Origin: Colias croceus
Lineage: Eukaryota > Arthropoda > Insecta > Lepidoptera > Pieridae
Assembly: GCF_905220415.1 (NCBI RefSeq)
Contig: NC_059552.1
Span: 6,153,001 to 6,217,000, forward strand
DNA: 64,000 nt
Reading direction: 5' to 3'
The notes under the pieces are model-generated. The model was not told where the DNA came from. It saw only the letters and a program-made list of their open reading frames with translations, and ran no database searches. Both the position numbers and the translations under genes were made by a program. Position 1 is the stretch's first letter. Every line of letters starts with the position of its first letter. This document shows positions 1-11,045 of this stretch, piece by piece.

Positions 1-523
1 CATTTGAACCGTGTTTCCCAGAAGGCTCGGATTCGTTCATTCTTGTATTTTTTGTCGGAATGCTTAATGGTTGGAATAGCGAGCGAAAAATTATTACATA
101 CATTTAGTGGGTATTGTAACAATAATACGGGATTGTGTAATTGATTAACCGATGAATAATAGATGCCGCTCATTATACAGCTTTCCTTCTTCGAATTATG
201 TGTTAATTATTGTCGCGGCTTCGCAAAATTCATTTACGTAGATAAATAAATACGAAATTGGGAGTCATAATACCTAATTGTCAGCTGTTGTCACATAACA
301 ATTTCGTGAACTTTCGAATTGAGTTGTAAAATGCGATAACATTCTCCGAATATAACTGTTTAAGTAATGTATGAAATTGGAGATCGTCATGACAATAATA
401 GGACGCATCATTAAAGTGTGTATCGGTATGGAAAATATCTCGATCAAAGGCACGGCGTGGCGCGGGGGAGTTGCGTATTGTAGCATTCATGATTCATTTA
501 GCATTAGATAATGCCCCCGGCTG
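1..523. other. Non-coding sequence, nothing recognised
   Basis: AT-rich sequence with no convincing open reading frame, splice-bounded exon or repeat that I recognise. Confidence 0.5.
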
Positions 524-525
524 TA

Positions 526-1786
526 GGGTAGACTGGGTACGATTGAAACAAAGGACGGTTGAAACAACACGAATATCTCGTAAACCGTTGGTGGGGGGGT
601 TAGGGGTCCAAGGGGAAAATGAAGCGCACAACTGTTCTAAACACGAACAACAATGTTGCGTCGATCTCCGCGCGCTTCAGCTGATTTTATAAGACCCTAT
701 TGTGTTTTTATGACCAAAAGTAAGTATTTTGGCTTGGAGATTTTTCCAATTATTAGCGTTTCTATTTAAGTGACAGTATTAAGTGTGCGTTTTTGTTTGA
801 AGTGAATCTTGTGGAATATGAAATTGTGACTAGTTTTTGTGTATCATTGTTGTTACAATTACTATAACTGTATTTTACCTAAAGTAGGAGTTGGGGACGG
901 TTGAAACATTTTTTTTGGGTACGGTTGAAACATTGTTGTAATTGTTTTTGATTTTTTTGAAGCCGATAGTACGTGTAAGAGAGATTTTGGGAAGACAAAT
1001 AGACTTGACGAAGTACAAAGACGCATATGAGGAGGTGAAAACCGGAGAATCATTGCGAAAAGCGGCAGAGAAGCGCGATTATTCGTTTCTAAGGTAAATT
1101 CGAATGCGAGATGACTCTGGCGAGCAAGAAAACAAAAAAATGGGATACAATAGAGGATATAACAATAGAAGGTATAATAATAGAGGGCGAAAAATCAGGA
1201 AGTCTACTATTTACAGTGACACACCAGATAAAGAAGAGATAAAAAAGAGCCAGAATTAATATGAAACGAACAAGAGCTGAGCAAGTGAAGAAGCAATTGG
1301 ATAGAGGAAAAAGGACGAAGTTTGATGGAGGAAAATGTAAAAGAAACACCATAAAAGCAAAAAGAAAATGTACAAGAGAAGATATCATCAGAAGATGAGG
1401 AGTAGGTACTTCTGTCTTGTTTGTACTTCACCATATTTAGAGAGCAGACCTTATTGTAAATGAGTTTCTTAATTATTGTTAGATTTAAAATAAACGATCA
1501 ATAAAACATATTTTAATACTATATTTTGTATTATTCGCATGTTTTTCAACTGACCCCAATCACTGTTTCAACCGTCCCTGGTATGGGGACGGTTGAAACA
1601 AATCGGATTTATTTTTTTAATTTGATCTACTATTTAAAATAATACACCTGGAACTAAAACCACAGTGCCTATTAGTAGACAGATACATGCTCTTTTATTT
1701 AACATATATTTCACATCGCTCGGGTTATAAAAAGCAAAGTTATGGTCGTTTTAAGTGAAATTGTTTCAACCGTACCCAGTCTACCC
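526..1786. mobile_element. Pogo-like (Tc1/mariner superfamily) DNA transposon, degenerate
   Basis: The ends are inverted copies of GGGTAGACTGGGTACG, continuing as a (G/A)TTGAAACAA tract. They lie at 526 and, reversed, up to 1786. TA dinucleotides at 524-525 and 1787-1788 fit the TA target-site duplication of the Tc1/mariner/pogo superfamily. The motif GGTTGAAAC recurs inside (near 556, 898, 922 and 1596), giving subterminal repeats. Between the ends only a short helix-turn-helix coding remnant survives (984-1097), so the copy is non-autonomous. The assignment rests on the TA duplication plus the psq-like remnant. Confidence 0.7.
984..1097 (+). pseudogene. Remnant of a pogo/CENP-B type transposase N-terminus (psq helix-turn-helix)
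   Basis: A 37-codon open stretch reads ILGRQIDLTKYKDAYEEVK followed by TGESLRKAAEKRDYSFLR and a TAA stop. The pattern 'AxxxVKxGESLRKAAEKxxxS' matches the N-terminal psq-type DNA-binding helix-turn-helix of pogo/Tigger/CENP-B-like transposases. The rest of the helix-turn-helix and the whole DDE catalytic domain are missing, so this is a fossil. No function is expected. Confidence 0.55.
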
Positions 1787-1788
1787 TA

Positions 1789-3020
1789 ATCTTGAGACGT
1801 GAGAATTTGTTTATGAATAGGGCTGCGAGTGACTGTACTAATGGCACAATGTGTATTTACGCTTTATTGTTGATCTGGTTTATATAATTATTATTATTGT
1901 TAATTTAGGTACCTAGTTAATATAGGTAGGTAGGTAGGTACCTACCTACTGATATTTGTACCAAACCGTTAAGTACCTTGTTGTTATTATAAAATACCTA
2001 CCTAGGTATATAAATAATTTTATTAATGAGATCATTAGGATTAAATTCGTTATTTTTTGGAATTTTATTTTTAACACGTCTTACAATAAAGAATAAACAT
2101 TTCTCCATTCCATTCGTACCGACCTGTCATTATACCTAAACCCATTGTTTTATTTGTTACAGTGAGCATTCATCACCTACTTCATTCGATGGATGATAAA
2201 ATATGTAGTCCGAAGTAGTAGGTAGGTACTTACCTACCTAATCAGTTAAAATACCTACCTCGTTTATAAAAATATCTACTCCCTATCGTAGAAGATAAAT
2301 ATAATTATTTAAGCTGATTTTAAAATAATCCACAGGCAAGTAGGTTATAATTTTATAACAGATCGTGGATGATTACAAATATTTTATTAAATTAAATAGC
2401 TGTTTATCGGCTGTAGCAATACCTAATGGATAAACGCTTAAACCGCTTAAAATGTGTAATGTGTTAGCTATGCGGGTTTTGATTTAAACTTTTAACCCTT
2501 ACTGCGTCTGGGATTTTAAGTGGTATCCGGTAACCCTGCCACGTATTGTTCGTGTAGGAATGCCATTTTAATGACCACGCCACATTGTTAGACGTGCGTC
2601 ATAGTTTAACAACTAAGAACCCACCTAACTATTCTTAGAGTTCATTCTCACTCCGACTCCGCATTACATAAGCCCAATACAAACAGCTCTTTAATCTAAT
2701 TGACTTTTACACAACACGCCCCGATTGATTTACTACGATTAGACTTGTCTAAAGCCTACGTAAGTAATTTGCTGCCGATATATTTAAAGATAATATCGTG
2801 TTTAACGTGTAATTAAGCTATTTTATATGCGATTCGGATGTTATCTATAATTTGGAATTAAGTTGCGCAGTGTATGATGTGTGGGTTTATTGTGGTCGCT
2901 ACCTACGGTCGATTGTTAAAATTCGGAGTGTAGGTTCGCCTTGTTCTATAACAATGGTAGCGCATTGTGTATTCAGGGAGGCTCCTGTCAGTTGTCCGAT
3001 GCAAGCGGTAGGTATCATTA
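1789..3020. other. Non-coding AT-rich sequence with GGTA tetranucleotide runs
   Basis: No gene seen. The stretch contains TAGG/CCTA tetranucleotide tracts, including a perfect 20-bp palindrome at 1930-1949 and further tracts near 2218-2245. Confidence 0.5.
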
Positions 3021-4380
3021 GTTTTTAGAAGAGTCGCCGCGAGTGGCGACTGGCGAGTGCCGGACGAGCCTACTTATCGGCCACAATACGCCTCCGCAGA
3101 TTCCTATCTCTCGCGCCTTCCTCGCCATACTTCTATTTCCTTTTGGACTGGTTTTTACCTGACTCCCGGATGAATAAAGTAGCCACATGTCTGTCTAGAT
3201 AACGCTCTACCTCGATACCACCTACGTAATTGGATTTACAGGGCTACCAGTTTAATCTTATTACTTTCTTTAAAGCGTCAGTATTTTACATGAATGCTCG
3301 TGTCTTTATATGATTACGTCGATGAGTGCGTTCGATAAGGAGTATCGCGCGAGGAGCAGGAAGCGCGACCCGGCCCGCGACCCGCGACCCGCGACGTGCC
3401 ATTAGCGCTACGCATTCAATAATAATGAACGAGCCGCACCAAAATATCCCCTGTTTACACCCACTCGCTCGCTCGATCCGCCGCCGCACCGACCGACCGC
3501 ATTTTATTTTTTCGCTGTCGCACATTTCGCCGTCATAGCTATTTCCACTCGAGGTATTATACTCGCGTACGTGTGTGTGAGTCGGTCCACGTGGACCGCT
3601 CCGTCGACGACGAACTGAATCCGCGCAATACTCGCCGTCGGTTGGCTGAAACGTCGAGATCGCTTATTAAGGGCGGAGTTACACGCGTTTCACGCGGCTC
3701 ATTGGTCGACATGGTGTGAGCAACGCTCTCTATTGGTCCAGGCGATTTTTATAAGCGCGGCAGTCCACGTGGACTCGTTTATCTATTCAGACGCCGGCGG
3801 CGCGGTCGCGGGGGGAGACCGGGGGGTATACGGGCAATCAGTAAAGGCGGGAGGAATACGGCCATATTTATAAGAGCTGCGGGGATGCAATCACGAAGCG
3901 GCGCGGGGAGGCAGGAGGTCGGGGGGAGGCGGCGGCCATTTTGAGGGCAGCTCTTTTTATTCGTTTTTCGCGCGGGGTGCGTCGTCGACGGGAGCGCGGC
4001 GTGCGCTAATTGCGGGGGTAATGAGGGCGCTCCGCACAGTTCGCTCACTCTATTAAACTGGCTCGCTATCGACTGCCTTATTGATTTGTCCTTAATCGTG
4101 CCGCGAGAGACACGGCTCGCGGCTCGCCGTATTGTAAACAAAGCGGCGCGGCCGCGTGCGACGTCGCGCAAATTGCATTGCGATGGTCGAGCCGCGAGCG
4201 TCGCCGGCCGCCGCGACAAGTTCATTGCGAGCCCTACTTAGCAGTATGTTCAGCGCTCACTGTGCAAAGTGCAGTGTGCACCCATCTCGCGCTCTGTTGA
4301 TACTTCATGCTTGCTCGCGATTCACACTTCATATCCTTCGGTCGACTGTCGCTCAATAAATCTTAGTAGAAAACTAAGCC
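3020..4380. promoter_or_regulatory. GC-rich, CpG-dense island; probable promoter or 5' exon region
   Basis: Base composition changes sharply from AT-rich flanks to a CpG-rich block with short GC boxes (GGGCGG near 3670). ATTGG (inverted CCAAT) boxes lie at 3701 and 3732, a TTTTATAAG TATA-like box near 3747, and a TTCAG initiator-like site near 3786. Two perfect CACGTG-centred palindromes lie at 3583-3598 and 3762-3775. Open frames here exist on both strands without recognisable homology and are best explained by high GC. Which gene this would serve is unknown; calling it a promoter is inference. Confidence 0.45.
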
Positions 4381-4415
4381 CCTCGTAACGCCTCACTGGC
4401 TGATCAATATATGTA

Positions 4416-5293
4416 TGTCGTGGTCATATCGTAGATTTGATCATTTCATGATATGAGTGGCCATTTCACGAAATGGTCGCATATCGTGAAATGGCCAATT
4501 TAGTTTGGCCACATCATGATGTGGTTTGGGCAGATCAATGATAAGAAATCGTTTCACGATATGGCCAATTAACGCATGGTTTTTTCATGAAATGATCAAA
4601 ATTATTTGATCATATCGTAAAATAGTTACATTAATCGTTGGTAGAGGCGCTGCAAGCTCTGTGTTTATGTGATAAGATGGCGGCCGCTGGCGAAAATTAA
4701 ATTATTCGCAGTTAAAAACTTCATAATTCGTTTAATAACAATATTGTGAAGAAAGTCATAGCAAAGAATTTACGACGAAGAGGTACGAGTGCTATGGAAA
4801 ATGTGGATATCTTATATGTATTTAAGAAAAAATGCGACTTAAATAAAATAATTTAAGAAACTACTAACTACTATATTATTATAATTGTTCGTTTTTTAAA
4901 AAGCGATCCGCTTCTGGCACTCGCCGGCCGCTACCGCGGCACGCTCGCTTTGCTCGCTCGGCTCGTGCGTTGTTTATCAAAGTGTAACCTAACCTAACCT
5001 AATTGTTTTCTATTGCAAAAACGATTCGCTTCTGGCATTCGCCGGCCGCTGCCGCGGCACTAACTTAAATGACATTAAACAAGTTTTTTGAATATAGTTA
5101 TTCTAAAATTTTTTAATATTTTATGGACTCTTTATATTTTATACGATCTGGCCAAATGTGGATGACCAAATCGTGAAACGTTGACGATTTAACGATCTGA
5201 TCAAACTATGTTGGCCATTTCACGATATGCGACCATTTCGTGAAATGGCCACTCATATCATGAAATGATCAAGTCTACGATATGACCACGACA
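4416..5293. mobile_element. 878-bp inverted-repeat element with palindrome-rich 83-bp termini
   Basis: The first 83 bases (4416-4498) and last 83 bases (5211-5293) are inverted copies with a single mismatch, starting TGTCGTGGTCATATCGTAGA. The termini are built of short inverted units around CATTTCATG, CATTTCACGAAATGG and ATATCGTGAAATGGCC. A perfect 16-bp palindrome CCACATCATGATGTGG lies just inside the left end (4509-4524). TGTA flanks both ends (4412-4415 and 5294-5297), a candidate 4-bp target-site duplication. The interior has no convincing transposase but holds a ~39-bp direct repeat and a short CCTAA run. The superfamily is not recognised. Confidence 0.7.
4907..5059. repeat. Pair of ~39-bp direct repeats inside the inverted-repeat element
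   Basis: Two near-identical blocks, each reading CGAT(C/T)CGCTTCTGGCA(C/T)TCG then CCGGCCGCT(A/G)CCGCGGCAC, lie at about 4905-4943 and 5021-5059 and differ at about three positions. Between them is (AACCT)3 at about 4985-4999, the insect telomere unit (TTAGG) in reverse. Both blocks are much more GC-rich than the rest of the element. Confidence 0.75.
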
Positions 5294-5297
5294 TGTA

Positions 5298-6420
5298 CAT
5301 TAATGTTAGACTGATGACTGTCTACAAAAAGTTGGCTTCGATTCACTATTCCATCTGCTCGCTAACTAAGGCTATAAAGTCAGAAAGAATGTTAAAACGC
5401 TTATGTTTTATTCAATAAGCAAAATAAAATACATGAATTTGTTCGGACATAAAAATGATTTCATTTCGTTCTTTAATACTTTTTTTCTTGACATAAATAT
5501 GAACTACCTACTTATCTGAGCACAATCCGAGAGTTTTTATGCTGTAGGTATAGGTACCTATTTATATTTTATGTTAGACTTAAAGACAAGTAGGTAACTG
5601 GTTATTTTTATTTTTTCCCTTTTATGTGCCTTTATAAATATTTCTTTAATAATTTAGAAGAGCACCTAAATGTCTTAATAACGAGCCACTTTACTAACGA
5701 CTCCGCATGAATGGTCTACCTAGCTGTCCCTCTCCTCATTATGAAGTGTCCCTATTTGTCAAACCTTGTTTACCCACTTGTTTATAATAGTACCTAATAA
5801 CCCAATTCACTGATTACTAACGTCACTTTAATATTAAACAAGCTTTTATACCTTATCAATTCTAATTAATCGATTGTTTAATTTCTAGGTAGGCAACTTT
5901 AAGTGAGCCTAAAGGGACGTACCTTATACTGTGGACGTAATATAAAATACATATTTAGTACCTACCTTTAATCAGATAGTGTGCGCAATATCCTTGACCG
6001 ACAGATAAAATGCTTGAATAAACACGTATTCATAAGGAGGAATCGTAAATTAACTTTACCGTTTTTGGACACATTTAAACAGATAGGGAAAATATTGATT
6101 CTTAAATATATTTAACATGACAGTTCGATGGAAGATACGTAGTAGTAGGTATCTGCAAATAGGTAGGTAGGTACTGCGTTACAATGTTTTCACTTCACAT
6201 AATAATATACTCATCTACTTTCGCATACAAAGTAGGTAGGTATTAGGTACCTAGGTACCTATATTATATAAATATCTATGCGTCAAATATACTTTGCATA
6301 TTTTGGTAATTTGAATCGTTTCAAGGCAGCTTAACGGTTCATTATACATTTACCTATTCAAATACCTACCTATATAGAATAGAATGCGAAATATTGGCCA
6401 GTCCATTTTTTTGTATCTAG
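5298..6420. other. Non-coding AT-rich sequence
   Basis: No gene or structured element recognised. Scattered GGTA/TACC tetranucleotide tracts occur, for example near 6165-6180 and 6236-6262. Confidence 0.5.
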
Positions 6421-6428
6421 GTTCTTTC

Positions 6429-8147
6429 CAGTGCCGGATTAGCCACGTAGCAAGAGTAGCAAATGCTACGGGCCCCGCGGCTCGGGGGGCCCCGCGGTCT
6501 AATACCTGTCTGACCGTAAAAAAATATCAATTTATAATACACGTACCGTAAAAAAATACACGTATCTACCACGAGAAACGTTGGTATCAAAATCTACAAC
6601 AATAATTTAAAATTTTAGCACGTTTCTACAATTGAGCGCTGGCTACACCAAAAGTTGTGTTGTACTGCTTGCACTGCGCTACACGCAAGTTGGTAGCACG
6701 GCAAAAATAACAGGGGAATCCCCTGATATTGTCATCGAACGAGCTAGTCGTAACAACCCGATCAAATAAAATAGGATTCTATCGACTATCAAACCTTAGA
6801 TTACAAAATAAAAGGCCCTTGTCAAAGAAAATACGAAATCAAAAACGAATACGAACCTCCGCCAGTGCTATAGCGATTATAGTGTCATACAATACGTCAA
6901 AAGTGGTTTGCTATTTTAGTAAAAAAAATGCTGTCTTGTGATATTAAAACGCTGTAAAATTTGTTCCCGAAAACAAACAAAAAGATGAAACATCGTTTTA
7001 CAGGTTCTCTGTAGATTATTTGGCTTATTTAATTTTGTATACAAATAATAATTTTACATATACGAATAACGAAGGAATACAAAACTTCAACGTATGCTGC
7101 CAGTATTTTGAAAATGAATTTGCCATTTTTATGGGTAAAACGGTAAAATGGTTAAAAGATCTTCGAGGTAGTGCTGTTGGATTTTTCGATCGTGAATGTG
7201 ATTATTTGTATAGTGCAATAAAGGTTCATGATTATTATAAGATAATTTTAATAAGCATAATACTTTTTTTTTTGTTACTTTTATATAGCTTAAAAACGTC
7301 AGAGACATTTTCGCCCGCGATTTAATTCATTTGAACTCCGTGATGGATATGACAAAATTATTATTATTCAGGAATTATATTTATTTATTATCCAGTAAAG
7401 CAGCTGACAATGTGGATGTCGTAAGGTGTCACTGAAAATCAGTGTTAAGGTATTATGCCTCAGGTATCCTGAGTGGCTTCCTTTTTTAGCGCAAGCAACC
7501 ATACATAAATTTATGTTTTCTATTACCTATTATTCATAATTTACAATGCTATTGTTGTGTGTTTGTGTGTATTGGAATAAATGGTTACTTCCTTCTTTCT
7601 TTCTAAAAATAAAATGTCCCGTGTTCTAGACTAAAAACTACCGCTATCCGCATTCATATATTTTGAAAATAAAAAATAATATAGGTAATCATTGTAATTT
7701 TGAAACATTTTTTTATGTAATTTATTTAATTAAAAATTTATCGTTTATGTAACAAAAGAATTTTTACAATATTATAAAAATTATCATATACAAATATGTA
7801 TTTATATTAAAATTAAAATTAAACCCTGACAGCTAATTTATGTAGAACGTCACTAACACCACTACCATAATAATTCAGATGATTGCAATGTCACCTCATA
7901 AATCAAAATCGGTTCAGCGGTTTATACTGCAGGGCGTGCCAAAGAAATATTAAACATAGATACACTCGAAAAACATAACCCTCTTTCTTCCGTAGTCGGG
8001 GAAAAATTTGGGAAAATTTTCAATATCTGGTAACATAACACCCACACAGAAGCACCGTGTACGTACAGTTTTATTTAATACTATAGCAAACGAAGGGCCT
8101 CTTGACAGAATTTGCTACAGGCCCCGCGCTGGCTTAATCCGGCACTG
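6429..8147. mobile_element. hAT-superfamily DNA transposon, non-autonomous or decayed, with 8-bp target-site duplication
   Basis: The element is bounded by the perfect 8-bp direct repeat GTTCTTTC at 6421-6428 and 8148-8155, the size typical of hAT insertions. Its ends are inverted: the left starts CAGTGCCGGATTAGCC and the right, reversed, CAGTGCCGGATTAAGCC, followed on both sides by a GGGGCC-type tract and GTAGCAAAT. The CAGTG start is typical of hAT termini. Internal frames (6729-6941 and 7020-7325) show no motif that I can tie to a hAT transposase, so this copy looks non-autonomous or badly decayed. The perfect duplication argues for fairly recent insertion. Confidence 0.85.
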
Positions 8148-8155
8148 GTTCTTTC

Positions 8156-8743
8156 ATTAGTTCCAAAAATAAAAATTATAATGATTTATTTTTTAGAAGC
8201 AAAAGCCTCGCGTAAAGAATAAGAATCGATATTTAAAGGAGAATGGCGAAACTGGGCCTAACTGTTACAGAAATCATAATATATTTAAAATTCATTATGT
8301 TATTTTTAGTAATTCTTGGTAAAATATTTACTTCTGATTCTATGGGGAAACAAATCTTTGAAAAAAAAAGATAATGTGTTCACTACTGGCATTGTTATTT
8401 AGATTTCTATGACTACCGGTCTTATCAAGCAGAGATTGTCAGTGTTGTCAGGAGTAAAAAAGTCGAATATATCGATTAATACGAATGAATGTCTATATTT
8501 TATTTTTAATTTTATTGAATTCAAATGCTTTATAAATCAGAAGCAAAACTTAACTTATTTTTAACACATATCTTAATTTATTTAGATCATTCTATAAAAT
8601 AAAAACATGTTTTACTTAATCAATAATAATTATAACATTTTTATTTAGGTAGCTGGCCATTAATAAAATGTCAAATTATTAATCATAATTGTGTCAGTGA
8701 TGAGTGATTTGTTTATGTTTGTTGTTGACATTTGAGTGAAGTT
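8156..8743. other. Non-coding AT-rich sequence
   Basis: No gene or repeat structure recognised between the hAT and Harbinger elements. Confidence 0.5.
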
Positions 8744-8746
8744 TTA

Positions 8747-9349
8747 GGCCCTTCTCCCATTACGATACGCATAGGCGATTCAAGTATCCTGCAAGTCTCG
8801 GAGACTAGTCGCCGCGGAGTATCTCACATACATTTTTATGTAGGCTCGCACACTACGCTACTGGTATCCTACACGTCCGCGACTAGTATAGCACTACTCA
8901 CCGTGTCGGTCGCTTTTGCATCGCGTCTCGACTCTCGCGCGTATCTCTTCGTTAGAAAGATAAAAATATCTAATCATCATGTTGTAGTTCTCGTTCGGCT
9001 ACAAAAACTCTACAATTTATGTTTCTTTCAATATATGGATGAATCCAGTACTTCTTACTCTTACGTTGGCGTCTTCTATTTCTATAAAAAAGAAAAAATG
9101 CAAGAGCTTCTTCGTCACTGGAATTGCTGATTGCTCGACATAACGACGTAACTGTTGTTGCAATAAATAAATGAATTATTATTATTATAACGTCGGTCCA
9201 CAAAAACGAGGCACAATAATGATGAATTTAGTCATTTTTCAGTCGCATAATATGCGAGCATCGGGTAGCCAGCAAATATCTAAGTAGTATTTATTCTACG
9301 CGAGCATTGTATTCTAGAAGTATCGTGTACCTAATGGCAGAAGGGCCTT
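8747..9349 (-). mobile_element. PIF/Harbinger DNA transposon, internally deleted
   Basis: The ends are imperfect inverted repeats, GGCCCTTCTCCCATTACG at the left and, reversed, GGCCCTTCTGCCATTAGG at the right. Each is flanked by TTA (8744-8746 and 9350-9352), the 3-bp TWA-type duplication of PIF/Harbinger. Inside, on the minus strand, a frame reads like the N-terminus of a Harbinger nuclease. At about 603 bp against several kb for an autonomous copy, it is a deletion derivative. Confidence 0.75.
8970..9203 (-). pseudogene. Harbinger transposase N-terminal fragment
   Basis: The minus-strand frame contains SSDEEALAFFLFYRNRRRQR followed by KSKKYWIHPYIERNI and ending near ERELQHDD. The basic stretch plus 'KKYWIHPY...ELxxDD' matches the conserved start of HARBI1-like nucleases (pattern RRxWVHPxxxxR...ELxxD), which lies ahead of the DDE domain. 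The catalytic domain is absent, so no active protein is expected. It agrees with the TTA duplication and inverted repeats of the enclosing element. Confidence 0.65.
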
Positions 9350-9352
9350 AGT

Positions 9353-10720
9353 AACGTTATATTCAAAATTGATCTTAATCAATATCCCAATATCTCTGCT
9401 ATCCCATAGAAAAGATCTATAATTATTATATTCATAGAGTCTGTATATTTTTATCTATTTAATCACCCATAAATCATCAGTGTAACGATCAGGCCCAGAG
9501 TCCTATGGGAGTTTGCCATTCTCCTTTTAATAGATAGGTAGATACGTCTACTTAACAAAGTTTTATTGCAACTACCGAGCTTTAAAATTAAACATAATAG
9601 AGCGTTGTTTTTATAACAAATTGCATAGTGGAATTTGATTAATTACAAGAAGTAATAGCGTAAAAACCCGAGAAACACCCTCGAGGTATATTTTGTTGAG
9701 CAGACTCGTAGTTGATCTAATATAAAAGAAGTAAAATTGGATTTATATTACCCCGCTGTGCGTGAAAGCTCAACAATGGGGTGGCCGGGTCGCAGACACT
9801 TGTTTTCTAATAACATATTCTCTCACAATACTTACATATTTTCGCTATCTATTAACAAGATTTATTTGTTCTTTTATCGTTAATGTTTAGGTAACGAATA
9901 CAGTCTGTGCTAGGGTTTTTATATGTTCTTGGAATTTTAAGCGTTCTTATTATTGACGATAAAGATTTTAAATGTTGGTTTGCTTATTTTTTGCTGCAGA
10001 AATTTAAATTTTATTACAAACTCTTAGGTGAAGGTGAGGTCGTTTAATCAAAACCTAATGCTTACCTATTAGGTAGGTACCTAACTATAAAAAGGAAAAT
10101 TATAATCACAAGGATTTTTATAAAGAAGCATAAAAGCTTCACTAAAATATTTCATAAAAGTATCTATGTTTCAATAAAAATCCCATAAGAACAAGAAATG
10201 TTATTTACGAACGTCCATAAATTGCGTTGAAATTTCGAATAAAACATAGGTATCTACCTACTGAAAGGCACACCGAACGTACAACGTACCTACCTAGTAC
10301 CTACATAATAATACGTGTTTCGCAAAATCAAGCTCAGGTTAAAGAGCAATTTAGACGTGTGTCGTGGTAATAGACGCTTGAATAATGCTCTGAATATAGT
10401 CTACTTGTAGCTACTATGTTAACATGTAGCTAGCCTCCACCGGCTATGCAACAACTGTGTCAATTGTGGCCATATGAACAATTATTGTATCTACTTCGTT
10501 GCCGCTCCATTGTTAATTGCTTATTCCTACCCACTGTTTGTGTCATCTGTTTAACGTATTATTTACTTTTCATAAAATAATCCACGTTTATCGAAATGCA
10601 GTTCAACATTAACAATCTAAACGTTTCAATGAGATAATTTATCCCCAATAAAAATATAGCTAATACCAGTTACGTATTTCATTGTAACAATTGGAGCCTA
10701 ATTTTCAGTCGAACGAACAT
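9353..10720. other. Non-coding AT-rich sequence
   Basis: No gene recognised. Contains scattered TACC/GGTA tracts (for example 10068-10083 and 10280-10300). Confidence 0.5.
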
Positions 10721-11045
10721 AATAGACGAGTCAAGTGTTTCGGCGCTTTCAATAGCAGCGAGACGATTACCGAGCGCCGACAATGGAGCGAGACGATATG
10801 AAATTTAATTAACGAGGGTCGGCCTAGTACTCCACAAGACGGCAAACAGCGCGCGTGAACCCACGAATAATTCACACGCGAGCTCTACATCCCCCAGTCC
10901 CCTCTGTCCCCCGCTGCCCGCTCGCCGCAAACTCAGTTATTTATCGTTAGATCCTCGATGCCACGACAGTCTCGTATTTTTACAGCCGACTGAAGGCTAA
11001 TACCTAGCGACATCTCTGGGAGGGCGGGCGACATTACACCGTATG
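10720..11045. promoter_or_regulatory. Locally GC-rich block, possible regulatory element or 5' exon
   Basis: CpG-containing block between AT-rich flanks, with GAGCGAGACGAT-type repeats near 10757 and 10787 (GCGAGACGAT occurs twice) and a C-rich tract near 10890-10925. No coding potential recognised. A regulatory role is inference from composition only. Confidence 0.25.

Noticed and set aside
1089..1388. 99-codon minus-strand hydrophobic frame inside the pogo-like element
   Set aside because: A Phe/Leu/Ser-rich translation arising from A-rich plus-strand sequence; no membrane protein family recognised and it lies in a decayed transposon.
3779..4225. 148-codon minus-strand open frame in the GC-rich island
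   Set aside because: Arg/Pro/Ala-rich low-complexity translation with no family motif; GC-rich DNA has few stop codons, and overlapping frames are open on the other strand.
8732..9130. 132-codon plus-strand frame across the Harbinger derivative
   Set aside because: It crosses the left end of the transposon and is antisense to the recognisable Harbinger fragment.
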